IMG/VR virus record: IMGVR_UViG_3300017770_000118
Span: 1-27,302 of that record
Source of the DNA: a virus
Length of the DNA stretch: 27,302 bases
Strand: one strand, 5' to 3'
Below are positions 15,328 through 22,685 of the stretch, in pieces. The position numbers and the translations under genes were made by a program. The notes below the pieces were generated by a model that was given only the letters and a program-made list of their open reading frames with translations, made no database searches and was not told the DNA's origin. Every line of letters starts with the position of its first letter. Positions within the stretch are counted from its first letter, which is position 1.

Positions 15328-16518
15328 CTAAAATTGAAATAGTGTAATATTACTATCTGCTAGATTACTCCCATTTGATAATGTAAATGTTTTTGCACCT
15401 GTATAAACAAACTTATCATCTACAACAGAGTTAAAGTTAAAACTAGTATTTGAACTTGACAATCCACCTGCCTTTGTAAAGAAAGGAACAATAGTTGCAG
15501 CTTGTTCAGCACCACCAGAACCTGTCACAGCAACAGCAATTTTGTTTGTACCTGCTTTTGAACCTTCAGGTAAAGTCACACCAGTTGCTGACACAGCAAC
15601 AGTACCAGTACCATCTGAACTAATCGTTGCACCACCAAGGTTAATTGTTTCTCCTGCCAAGAATATTTCTTTAAATCTTTTAGACGCACTACCTAAACTT
15701 CTAGTGCCATTACCATCAGGTATAATATCTTGGTCTACAGCAGATAAGTCACTTGCAACTTCTCCGAAGTCATATTTACCAGTTGTAGAATTATATTTTA
15801 ATGCGTATCCGTTTTGTTGTGCTGATGTATTAACATCATCCATTTGTGATATTTTAGTTGAACCACCACCACCGATTGATGACATTTGTTGAGATACTAA
15901 CTCTTTAAATTTAAAGAACTCTTTTTTAAGTCCTTCTAAATCGTTTATATCTTCGTTTAATTTAACACCAGTGTTTTTAGAAATTTTAGATAACTCTTTA
16001 AACACATCTTGTGGATTAATGTCTTTTGTTTCTGGCTTTTCTTCTACTTTTATAATGTTTGGATTTGCAATTTCACCAGCAGCTTGATCTACTAATGAAG
16101 GCTCTGTTAATAATACTTGATTTGCTTGATGTACAGCTTCTTTAATTTCATCTAAATTAGGTTCTTGTTCTTTTTTAATTTGTTTATCTAATTCTTCTAT
16201 ATCGTAAGCCTCTGTGTCTAATTCATTTTCTATAGGTTCTAAATCTTTTTGTGATTTTTCTGACTCAGATTCTTTTTCTTCTTTTGCAAAAAGTAATTTT
16301 TCTAATTGTAATAATTTCTTTTGATCATTTTCTCTTTGCTCTTTTAGTTTTTTCTTTTCGCTGTTTATGGCAGAAAAGAAATCCTTTAATTCTGTTGCTT
16401 TGACCGTGACAGATACTTTGTCATTGCTTAATAATGATTCGTTTTCGTTTTGTTCTTTAACTGATTTCTTTTTACCTTCAGATATAATTTTAAAAAAATC
16501 AGATAACTCTTTAGTCAT
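15328..16518 (-). CDS. Two-part virion structural protein (charged helical N-terminus, fibre-like C-terminus)
   Basis: A 396-residue protein with two distinct halves. Residues 1-215 are Lys/Glu-rich and predicted helical or coiled-coil. They contain a repeated motif: LSDFFKIISEGKKKSVKEQ at 5-23 and LKDFFSAINSEKKKLKEQ at 44-61. After a GGGG hinge near 216-219, residues 220-396 are beta-rich and fibre-like, with TRSLGSASKRFKEIFLAGET (about 272-291) and INLGGATISSDGTG, motifs common in marine phage fibres. It overlaps the upstream gene by one base (TAATG). No enzyme motif is seen. The architecture suggests a fibre with an N-terminal anchoring rod. The specific role is unknown. Confidence 0.85.
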   Translation of the reverse strand: MTKELSDFFKIISEGKKKSVKEQNENESLLSNDKVSVTVKATELKDFFSAINSEKKKLKEQRENDQKKLLQLEKLLFAKEEKESESEKSQKDLEPIENELDTEAYDIEELDKQIKKEQEPNLDEIKEAVHQANQVLLTEPSLVDQAAGEIANPNIIKVEEKPETKDINPQDVFKELSKISKNTGVKLNEDINDLEGLKKEFFKFKELVSQQMSSIGGGGSTKISQMDDVNTSAQQNGYALKYNSTTGKYDFGEVASDLSAVDQDIIPDGNGTRSLGSASKRFKEIFLAGETINLGGATISSDGTGTVAVSATGVTLPEGSKAGTNKIAVAVTGSGGAEQAATIVPFFTKAGGLSSSNTSFNFNSVVDDKFVYTGAKTFTLSNGSNLADSNITLFQF

Positions 16519-16865
16519 TATTGTGTTGCCTGAGGATGAACTGTAATTATGCCGTAATGTACTTTCTCTACCGTTGAGTCATTTAAATTAATCTCAATGT
16601 CGTAAACATATCTACCGTCATCTAAACTAGTTGTATCGCTGTTTGATAATTGAATTTTATAGGTACCTGCTGTACCTGATACTATTGATATTGTGAATGT
16701 GGCACTTGCAGACTCAGACGCATAAGATTTTCTCATCTGACCTGTTAGTGTTAGTCCTGATATATCATACGCAGTAGAACCATCTGTGGTAACCGTTAAT
16801 GTTCTATTAAGATTAGCACCTTGATTAATACTGAAATTTTCTGCTGTTCTTGCTGTAGTAGCCAT
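16518..16865 (-). CDS. Small beta-rich virion protein
   Basis: A 115-residue protein with an Ig-like or baseplate-protein-like pattern: FSINQGANLNRTLTVTTDGS at about residues 11-30, an LTGQMRKSYAS strand near 40-50, and the C-terminal DDGRYVYDIEINLNDSTVEK near 82-101 followed by VHYGIITVHPQAT. This resembles small phage domains that carry N-terminal attachment modules of fibres or upper baseplate proteins, but I cannot assign a family. It heads a three-gene unit with the two fibre-like genes downstream and has an exact late promoter 26 nt before its ATG. AGAGAGA is the likely ribosome-binding site. Confidence 0.8.
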   Translation of the reverse strand: MATTARTAENFSINQGANLNRTLTVTTDGSTAYDISGLTLTGQMRKSYASESASATFTISIVSGTAGTYKIQLSNSDTTSLDDGRYVYDIEINLNDSTVEKVHYGIITVHPQATQ

Positions 16866-16890
16866 AACTATCTCTCTTATTGTTATGTAC

Positions 16891-16898
16891 TATTTATA
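16891..16898 (-). promoter_or_regulatory. T4-type late promoter upstream of the three fibre-like genes
   Basis: Exact TATAAATA on the minus strand. It sits in the 33-nt gap after the oxygenase gene at 16899-17654 and abuts that gene's stop codon. It should drive the genes at 16865-13329. Confidence 0.8.
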
Positions 16899-17654
16899 CT
16901 ATTTTTTTCTTATGTTTTCTATATTAACTGCCCCAAAACTTTCATGTCCTACACCTCTTATTGACTCGTATTGACCTTCTTTCCATTTCTGTTTAAAGTT
17001 AAATGATACTGATACACGCCAACCATCTTCACCTTTTAGATTACACATGTTTTGTGCTACTTCATGTGTTAACCAACCAGGAAACATTATCAATCTTCCC
17101 TCTATGGGTTGATAGTGTACCTCTCTCCAGTAGTGTAGTGGTTTATCTTTTGAGTGATCCATTATAGGCATATCAAGGTGTCGTTGACCACAAGGGTCTG
17201 TAAACCATATATGACCACAATTAGGTGGGCATTTAATATAATAGACACCAGACCATTGAGCGCCTGGGTGTACATGATTCTTATTGTGTGAGTATTTGTA
17301 ATTTACATTTGCCCACATGTTATCACATATAGGTTCAGTTTTAGGATGATATCCCTCTGCTTCAAATATCTCTTGTTGCATTTTGAACATTTCCTCTAAT
17401 AGAGTTTTATATTCTTTTCTGTGGTGCATATCAACAGCACTATGCCAACCTAGAGAATTTGATCTAGTGATACCTTTTTCATCTCTTTTTTTCCACGCCT
17501 TAATGTGTTTCAATAGATGTTTATTTAATTTTTCAGCGATAGGTAAATCTTTATAGAAGATAGGGGATGCAAAGAAAAACTCCCTTGCTAACCTACCTTG
17601 TGTTTTAGCAATTTTATCTTCTTTTTTAATTTTTTTACTTGAATGTTGGGCCAT
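16899..17654 (-). CDS. 2-oxoglutarate/Fe(II)-dependent oxygenase, phage type (1 of 4)
   Basis: Putative 2OG-Fe(II) dioxygenase of the TIGR02466-like group frequent in marine T4-like phages. Double-stranded beta-helix elements: NHVHPGAQWSGVYYIKCP at about residues 126-143, with probable iron ligands H127 and/or H129; FPGWLTHEVAQN near 191-202, with distal His197; and R213 in WRVSVSFNF, probably binding 2-oxoglutarate. Residues 1-20 are lysine-rich. The 3' end of the upstream oxygenase overlaps this start by 20 nt, so the two are coupled; AGGATGG is the ribosome-binding site. The substrate is unknown; family members hydroxylate protein or small-molecule substrates. The motif is H-x-H, not the classic H-x-D, so the ligand set is uncertain. 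Confidence 0.85.
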   Translation of the reverse strand: MAQHSSKKIKKEDKIAKTQGRLAREFFFASPIFYKDLPIAEKLNKHLLKHIKAWKKRDEKGITRSNSLGWHSAVDMHHRKEYKTLLEEMFKMQQEIFEAEGYHPKTEPICDNMWANVNYKYSHNKNHVHPGAQWSGVYYIKCPPNCGHIWFTDPCGQRHLDMPIMDHSKDKPLHYWREVHYQPIEGRLIMFPGWLTHEVAQNMCNLKGEDGWRVSVSFNFKQKWKEGQYESIRGVGHESFGAVNIENIRKK

Positions 17655-18264
17655 GTATCCATCCTACGATTGCATGTCTAGTTCCTTTAGTGACCTTACT
17701 TACTCTATGAGGTAAGAATGATGGATAGATTATACAGACACCTTTTTGTCTGAAACCTTTTGTATCTACTTTAGTTCCTATAAATTCAACATCACCACCC
17801 TCATAATCTTTACTGTCAGAAAGTTGTATTGTAAAACTTAATTTTCTATGACATACTGAATTACCAGTATCAACGTGCCAATCATAATGACCACCTTTTG
17901 TATATTTCATAATCATAGGTGCGTCAACATCTAAAAATCCTTGTACGTCAAATTTAAATCTAGCGTTATTAGCTTGTTTTCCTAACTCTAATATTCTTGT
18001 TAGTGGCCAACCTTGTTGATTAATAGGTAATACTTGTTGTTCTACGTTTCTAATTTTTTTATTGATACCACCACCAACTGTTTCACCTGACATCCATAAT
18101 TCATCTACACATGCTTTTACCAATGCGTCACATTGTTTTGTATCAAAAAATGTTGCGTGTAATACTGAACAGAATTGATTATTTGCTTGTAGATTGACTT
18201 GTGTAGGTTTTGTTTGATCTACTTTTGTTTTCTTAGGTGTTTTTATCTTTTTTGTTTTAGGCAT
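17635..18264 (-). CDS. Prolyl-4-hydroxylase-like 2OG-Fe(II) oxygenase (2 of 4)
   Basis: This is the clearest oxygenase of the cluster. It has the classic facial triad: H130-x-D132 in GGHYDWHVDTGN, distal H186 in PSFLPHRVSKV, and R196 in KGTRHAIVGW for 2-oxoglutarate. The strand RKLSFTIQLSDSKDYEGGDV at about residues 140-159 is typical of the P4H/PKHD-type fold. The 209 residues start with a Lys/Thr-rich tail of ~25 residues. GAGGAG is a strong ribosome-binding site, and a one-mismatch late box (CATAAATA) lies 26 nt upstream of the ATG. It probably hydroxylates an amino-acid side chain, possibly on a virion protein; the substrate is unknown. Confidence 0.9.
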   Translation of the reverse strand: MPKTKKIKTPKKTKVDQTKPTQVNLQANNQFCSVLHATFFDTKQCDALVKACVDELWMSGETVGGGINKKIRNVEQQVLPINQQGWPLTRILELGKQANNARFKFDVQGFLDVDAPMIMKYTKGGHYDWHVDTGNSVCHRKLSFTIQLSDSKDYEGGDVEFIGTKVDTKGFRQKGVCIIYPSFLPHRVSKVTKGTRHAIVGWIHGPTFK

Positions 18265-18289
18265 TATATACTCCTCAATTCATTTTATA

Positions 18290-18297
18290 TATTTATG
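18290..18297 (-). promoter_or_regulatory. Probable late promoter upstream of the P4H-like oxygenase
   Basis: The minus strand reads CATAAATA, one mismatch from the late box, overlapping the stop region of the upstream oxygenase gene. Its end is 26 nt before the ATG at 18264, the same spacing seen at the exact boxes. The off-consensus first base keeps this tentative. Confidence 0.45.
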
Positions 18298-19045
18298 ATG
18301 TTGTTTTAGTTGTGCTGTTAGGATCAAGCGTAGCTTGTAAATTAAAATGAATAAATCTAAACTTATCTTTACCCTTGTGATGTACATATGAATGTGGCAT
18401 GTATGAGTTAAAAAAGATAAATTGTCCTGGCTTTACTTTATAGTGTACCTGTTGACTACCATAATTTATTTTACTCTGATCTTTCATCTGTAAATCTGTC
18501 ATCTTTTTACCTGGTCTAGGATCCCAAAATACAGGATGAGATGTCTTCTCATTACATTTTAAAAAATAGAAACCAGATATGTGATTATTACCATGTTCAT
18601 GTATATCATGGAAACCACCTTCTTCAGGAAACTCTTGTACCCATAATTCAGTCAACAAAGGTATTCTTCCTGTTAGATTATAACCTTGCCAAGATAATAT
18701 ATTCCATGATTGTTGTAAAATAAGATTTGCTATTTCTTTAAATTCTGGATATTGCCATAACAATTCACTATGAAGTGAATTAGGCATAGTTTTAGCAGGA
18801 TCTTTAGGGTCTTTTATTTTCTTCTTCCAGTTTTTTTTAAGTCTTTCAATAATAGGATCGGATGCCTTGTTTAAAGGTTCAACCCACTCTGGTTTTTTAG
18901 AGATATATATTGGGCATTTAAAAGTTTCTTCAACATTAAATTCTAATTGTTCTTGTCCAGGCATAAGCATTTGTGGTTTGCTTTGTGCCTCTTGTTGTGT
19001 TGATATAAAAAGACTTTCTTCTTGTTTTTTAGATTCTTTACTCAT
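18293..19045 (-). CDS. 2-oxoglutarate/Fe(II)-dependent oxygenase, phage type (3 of 4)
   Basis: A 250-residue member of the same TIGR02466-like group as the gene at 16899. The core contains GGFHDIHEHGNNHISGFYFL at about residues 143-162, with candidate ligands H149 and H151; a VKPGQFIFFNSYMPHSYVHH stretch near 204-223 with distal H218; and R230 in FRFIHFNL. The first ~40 residues are Gln/Glu-rich and unlike the other copies. It starts MSKESKKQEE with AGGA only 2-3 nt before the ATG, so initiation is atypical or weak. It follows the unknown basic protein by 41 nt, with no late box that I can see in that gap. Substrate unknown. Confidence 0.85.
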   Translation of the reverse strand: MSKESKKQEESLFISTQQEAQSKPQMLMPGQEQLEFNVEETFKCPIYISKKPEWVEPLNKASDPIIERLKKNWKKKIKDPKDPAKTMPNSLHSELLWQYPEFKEIANLILQQSWNILSWQGYNLTGRIPLLTELWVQEFPEEGGFHDIHEHGNNHISGFYFLKCNEKTSHPVFWDPRPGKKMTDLQMKDQSKINYGSQQVHYKVKPGQFIFFNSYMPHSYVHHKGKDKFRFIHFNLQATLDPNSTTKTTS

Positions 19046-19086
19046 TTCATAATCCTATCATATTTTAATATATTTGTCAAGCTTTA

Positions 19087-19755
19087 CTATTTAACTGTAT
19101 ATTTACCTACTTTAGGCATTCTTCCACCTTGGCCAGGTTCACCTTTATTTAATTTTCCCCACTTAGGATCAACCCAACCTCTACCGAAATTGTTAGTTTC
19201 ACCCAACACCCATTGCCAAACTTTTTTTCCTCTTTCTTTTTTTGCCTCTTTACTTATGCCTTTTTCTTGTTCAGTAGGTTCTCTATCTAAAGATTTTCCT
19301 TGGGGATTCATATGAGACATTACTTTACCTTGATTAGCTGCGTCAAGCCACGCTCTCATATTCATGGATTTATTAGGTTTATATTCTTGTTGCCATGCAC
19401 CTGTAATTTTATTTTGTATTAATTTACCTTTTCCAGGTACTGCTTTTTTAGGTTTTGTATACCACCACCTTGATATGCCTCTACCCATATCTGCCATCTT
19501 TTTAGCAAATGCTTTACTGTTTTCTTTAAATGATCTAAAGTTTTTTGCGTTCTCAATATCAAGCTCTCTCATCACATGGTCTCTTCTCCAACGCATTGCT
19601 CTTTGTTCTTCACTTTCCATATATTGATGTTCAAACTCTCTCAACTGGACTAAAGTTATCTCACCTCTTTCAAAGGCCTTTTTCTTATCAGCATATGCGT
19701 GTAAGTTATGAACTTCCCACTCATAGCCTTCAGGTATTTTGTATTTATCCGACAT
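19087..19755 (-). CDS. Basic, tryptophan-rich protein of unknown function
   Basis: I do not recognise this 222-residue protein. The first ~95 residues are strongly helical and charged (FERGEITLVQLREFEHQYME at about residues 29-48, then EEQRAMRWRRDHVMRELDIE). The rest is basic, Gly/Pro/Trp-rich and probably extended, with GRGISRWWYTKPKKAVPGKG near 91-110, VWQWVLGETNNFGRGWVDPK near 178-197 and a GQGGRMPKVGKYTVK end. No signal peptide, membrane helix or catalytic motif is visible. An exact late promoter box lies 19 nt upstream and AGGAG precedes the ATG, so it is a late, probably virion-related or DNA-binding product. It sits inside the oxygenase/methyltransferase cluster and may share its substrate pathway. 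Confidence 0.8.
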   Translation of the reverse strand: MSDKYKIPEGYEWEVHNLHAYADKKKAFERGEITLVQLREFEHQYMESEEQRAMRWRRDHVMRELDIENAKNFRSFKENSKAFAKKMADMGRGISRWWYTKPKKAVPGKGKLIQNKITGAWQQEYKPNKSMNMRAWLDAANQGKVMSHMNPQGKSLDREPTEQEKGISKEAKKERGKKVWQWVLGETNNFGRGWVDPKWGKLNKGEPGQGGRMPKVGKYTVK

Positions 19756-19773
19756 GTTATAATCTCCTAATTC

Positions 19774-19781
19774 TATTTATA
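19774..19781 (-). promoter_or_regulatory. T4-type late promoter upstream of the unknown basic protein
   Basis: Exact TATAAATA on the minus strand, overlapping the last codons of the methyltransferase gene. Its end is 19 nt before the ATG at 19755. It probably drives this gene and the downstream oxygenase at 18293-19045. Confidence 0.75.
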
Positions 19782-20343
19782 CTCTCTTATAGACACAAAA
19801 ATATGCCCTTAGATATGGTTTAATATTGCTATAATAATATGTATCTCTTATACTTTCAAGTTTAAAGTTATCGCCAAATACACTTTCTAATTGTTTCTCA
19901 CTAAATCTATAAGGTCCCGATTGATTTGCTAGATGATGAAACCTTACCTCATATGGACTCAATACTTTCAATAAAATTCTACTATTTTTTTTAGTAATTT
20001 TTTTTATTATTGTAAAGTAATTATTGACTGTGGATAATACAAATATATTGTGTAGTAAACCTCTGTCAATGATGTAATCAAACTTACCTTTTATTTTAGT
20101 ATCTAATATATCATCTCTACTAAAGTCTTTTAATTTATATTTTAATTTTTCAACTATGTCTGTTGATTTAACTTTAAAACCAAGTTTTTGTAAAAAGAAA
20201 CTTTGTGTGCCATCACCACAACCTAAATCTAATATTGTTTTACTCTTTACAATATTTTTAAAATACTTCTTTAGGTCATCATCTAACTTATGATAATTCC
20301 AAGGCGTATTATTTTCTTCATATTGTTTCTGCCAATCAATCAT
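19777..20343 (-). CDS. Class I SAM-dependent methyltransferase
   Basis: A 188-residue Rossmann-fold methyltransferase. Motif I is ILDLGCGDGTQSFFLQKLGF at about residues 37-56, binding S-adenosylmethionine; motif II has the acidic residue D62 in STDIVEK; motif IV-like is GKFDYIIDRGLLHNI near 86-100. The N-terminus WQKQYEENNTPWNYHKLDDD resembles small-molecule (thiopurine/TehB-like) methyltransferases, which suggests a small or peptide substrate over DNA; this is inference. Its ATG lies 8 nt inside the end of the oxygenase at 20336, with only AAGAA upstream, so translation is probably coupled and the two may act in one pathway. Confidence 0.9.
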   Translation of the reverse strand: MIDWQKQYEENNTPWNYHKLDDDLKKYFKNIVKSKTILDLGCGDGTQSFFLQKLGFKVKSTDIVEKLKYKLKDFSRDDILDTKIKGKFDYIIDRGLLHNIFVLSTVNNYFTIIKKITKKNSRILLKVLSPYEVRFHHLANQSGPYRFSEKQLESVFGDNFKLESIRDTYYYSNIKPYLRAYFCVYKRV

Positions 20344-20995
20344 AATTTTTCTTAATCTGTTTTAATAGTTTGTCATTAATGTGTTTTGGTATTGGTGGTT
20401 GTGATTTACCATATATTGATGTGGTATAAAAATCAAATGATATGCAAACTCTATCATCATCAGCATTATATTCTTTCAATACACCATGAGATATGTCACC
20501 TGGGAATAATATTATTTTACCAGGTTCTACCTTATATAAAACTGTGTTTTGTGTGAACTCATTAGCCACAAGTATAGGATCATTCTTTCTATACTTTGCA
20601 AGATAAAGATTATCGTTTATATCTGTGCTGTTGATATATAACACGCCACTAATATATGCCTTTGAATGATTATGTTCAGAGACCTTAGAACCTTTTTTAG
20701 CAAAATTGACCCACGACTTTCCTAAATATAAGAACTCTTTATCTAAATCTATCCCTCTCACTTTAGCATATTCGATAGCACGTTCTTCTATGTAATCAAA
20801 TATCTTCTTAAATTTTTTATCGAAATGTATGTATGAATTTATTGTTGCAACACCTGTCTTTATATTACCTTGCACTAACAATTCTTTATTATTGTCAGGT
20901 GTGTATTTTTTTAGATGAGGTATTAGAGACCTTAGGTGTGCTAGGTCTTTATAATGCTCATAATATATTGGTGTAGGAAACCACTTTTGTATCAT
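20336..20995 (-). CDS. 2-oxoglutarate/Fe(II)-dependent oxygenase, phage type (4 of 4)
   Basis: A 219-residue TIGR02466-like oxygenase. The N-terminus WFPTPIYY is the family's usual start. The core has KVSEHNHSKAYISGVLYINS at about residues 104-123, with candidate ligands H108 and H110; VEPGKIILFPGDISHGVLKE near 156-175 with distal H170; and R182 in DRVCISFDFY. I see no ribosome-binding site before the ATG at 20995. It lies 16 nt after the glycine-rich fibre gene and overlaps the methyltransferase by 8 nt, a pairing that hints at sequential action. Substrate unknown. Confidence 0.85.
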   Translation of the reverse strand: MIQKWFPTPIYYEHYKDLAHLRSLIPHLKKYTPDNNKELLVQGNIKTGVATINSYIHFDKKFKKIFDYIEERAIEYAKVRGIDLDKEFLYLGKSWVNFAKKGSKVSEHNHSKAYISGVLYINSTDINDNLYLAKYRKNDPILVANEFTQNTVLYKVEPGKIILFPGDISHGVLKEYNADDDRVCISFDFYTTSIYGKSQPPIPKHINDKLLKQIKKNYD

Positions 20996-21011
20996 AATAT
21001 AGTATTATTTA

Positions 21012-22682
21012 TTACGCCCAGGATAAAGAAACTCCATGTATTTTTACTTGATTATTTGCCAATGCAAGTTTCCATCTCATAGACTGACCACTAGGTTGTC
21101 CTGATATGGTTGCTTGACCTGTTAATATACGTTGACCACTTGCACCTGTCACATAACCACTATCTGCCAACGTGACTGTTGTAAAATTACTACCACCATT
21201 TCTACTTATACTTGCGATAATATCTGTATTCAAAGTAGGTGTGTCTATATTTTCTTCAAATACAACTATCCTTGATGTAGTAGGTACTGTACCAGCAGCA
21301 AAAGGTTCTGAAACAATTGTTGTTGAAGCAGCAACTAATTTTGTTCCTGTTATTAACACATAACCATCTTCGCCTGCCTCACCTTCGCCTGTTCCTTGAG
21401 CACCTGCTTCATTTGTTCCACCAACGTATCCTGATATAGCTGTTCCACCGCCTTCTTCAGCAGCGCCTTCTTCAGTTGAACCTGAAGTAATTTGTGGGTG
21501 TGAGTGATATGATGAACCTCCACCACCTGAACCATAAGGACCAGGGGCATTACCAGCACCTGAACCACCACCTCCACCATAAAATCCAGCGCCTCCTCCA
21601 CCAGGGGCAGCAGCAGGCACAAAACCAAATCCACCAGCAAATAATGATCCGTTTTGTCCTGCCCCATTAGGAGCTTCACCACCTTGACCACCTTGTTCTT
21701 GGTCTCCACCTCCACCACTTGCCTCTGTCACAGGAGAACCACCACCTTCATTTCTATTAGTTTGCTCTGTTTGTGAATTACCAGCGTCACCTGTTAAACC
21801 ACCACCAGCACCACCACATCCACCATTTGAATATCCTCCAGCACCACCTGAACCAGCAACAACATAAGCAGTAGGAGCTGAATATTGAGGAGCACTTAAC
21901 GGAACTAAATCAACTGAAAAAACTCCTGCTAAACCTCCACCTGAACCATATAAACCTTGTTGAGGAGAACTAGAACCTCCTGTTTTACCACCATTTAAAA
22001 AAGCAGAGGCAATACCAGATGATTCTTTTTGACCACCTTCTCCTGATAAAACTTTTACTGATTGTCCTTGAGTCACAGCAAGTGTACCTTCAGCATAACC
22101 ACCTCCACCAGCACCACCATAATCTGTACCACCAGCACCCCATACTTTTATGTCAGCACTTGTCATGCCAAAAGGAACTGTAAAAGTACCCATTTGACCA
22201 CTACCAATTGACGGATTTGTACCTGTTGTTGAAGTATCTGGTTCTGTAATTGATGTAGTTGTAAATCCTGCTGATATAGCTGCTGGAGTTGAATTAGAAT
22301 ATAAATCTGAAGTAGCACAATAATTGTCATTAGTACCTTCACCCTCGTCTGTTCCTGATTCATCGTGGAATTCATCTACGACACCATCTACTAAATTGAA
22401 TACTGTTAAGTTTTCGTTTACAGCCATTTTAAAACCTAATAGAGCAACATTAAAATGTTCTCTATCAAAGTTTATTGATGAACTAGGTAAGGTTACTGTT
22501 TTAGATGATAAATCTAAAGTTGAAGCAAGATCATCTGCTGTGACAGTTCCGTTTCCTATTTTAGCTGAGTCTACTGCGTCTGCCCCAATCTTTGCTGTTG
22601 TAGCAACACCCGTAGCTAGATTATCCTCTTTGACCTCAGAGTCTTTGATTGCTGTTTTTACTAATTTATTTAATGATCCCAT
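21012..22682 (-). CDS. Glycine-rich tail fibre/adhesin, paralogue A
   Basis: A 556-residue modular protein. Residues ~28-65 form a polar repeat leader with KIGADAVDSAKIGNGTVTAD. Residues ~77-112 hold the segment LLGFKMAVNENLTVFNLVDG followed by an acidic VVDEFHDESGTDEGEG stretch. A beta domain (FTVPFGMTSADIKVWGAGG) leads into a long Gly/Ser/Ala-rich region of the Gly_rich_2 type (~185-430) with many GGGG runs. The last ~90 residues are a conserved end domain containing SGYVTGASGQRILTGQATIS, WKLALANNQVKIHGVS. The end and LLGF segments are shared with the three other copies here. By analogy with glycine-rich adhesins such as gp38 of T-even phages it probably sits at a fibre tip and binds receptors. 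I see no clear ribosome-binding site. Confidence 0.88.
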   Translation of the reverse strand: MGSLNKLVKTAIKDSEVKEDNLATGVATTAKIGADAVDSAKIGNGTVTADDLASTLDLSSKTVTLPSSSINFDREHFNVALLGFKMAVNENLTVFNLVDGVVDEFHDESGTDEGEGTNDNYCATSDLYSNSTPAAISAGFTTTSITEPDTSTTGTNPSIGSGQMGTFTVPFGMTSADIKVWGAGGTDYGGAGGGGYAEGTLAVTQGQSVKVLSGEGGQKESSGIASAFLNGGKTGGSSSPQQGLYGSGGGLAGVFSVDLVPLSAPQYSAPTAYVVAGSGGAGGYSNGGCGGAGGGLTGDAGNSQTEQTNRNEGGGSPVTEASGGGGDQEQGGQGGEAPNGAGQNGSLFAGGFGFVPAAAPGGGGAGFYGGGGGSGAGNAPGPYGSGGGGSSYHSHPQITSGSTEEGAAEEGGGTAISGYVGGTNEAGAQGTGEGEAGEDGYVLITGTKLVAASTTIVSEPFAAGTVPTTSRIVVFEENIDTPTLNTDIIASISRNGGSNFTTVTLADSGYVTGASGQRILTGQATISGQPSGQSMRWKLALANNQVKIHGVSLSWA

Positions 22683-22685
22683 GCG

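Noticed and set aside
19055-19080. TTGACA with TAGGAT 17 nt away (minus strand), resembling a sigma-70 promoter before the oxygenase at 18293-19045
   Set aside because: The transcript would start within the coding sequence, the -10 match is weak, and AT-rich DNA produces such matches by chance.
21006-21013. AATAAATA on the minus strand as a late promoter for the oxygenase at 20336-20995
   Set aside because: One mismatch, overlaps the preceding stop codon and would leave a leader of about 5 nt with no ribosome-binding site.
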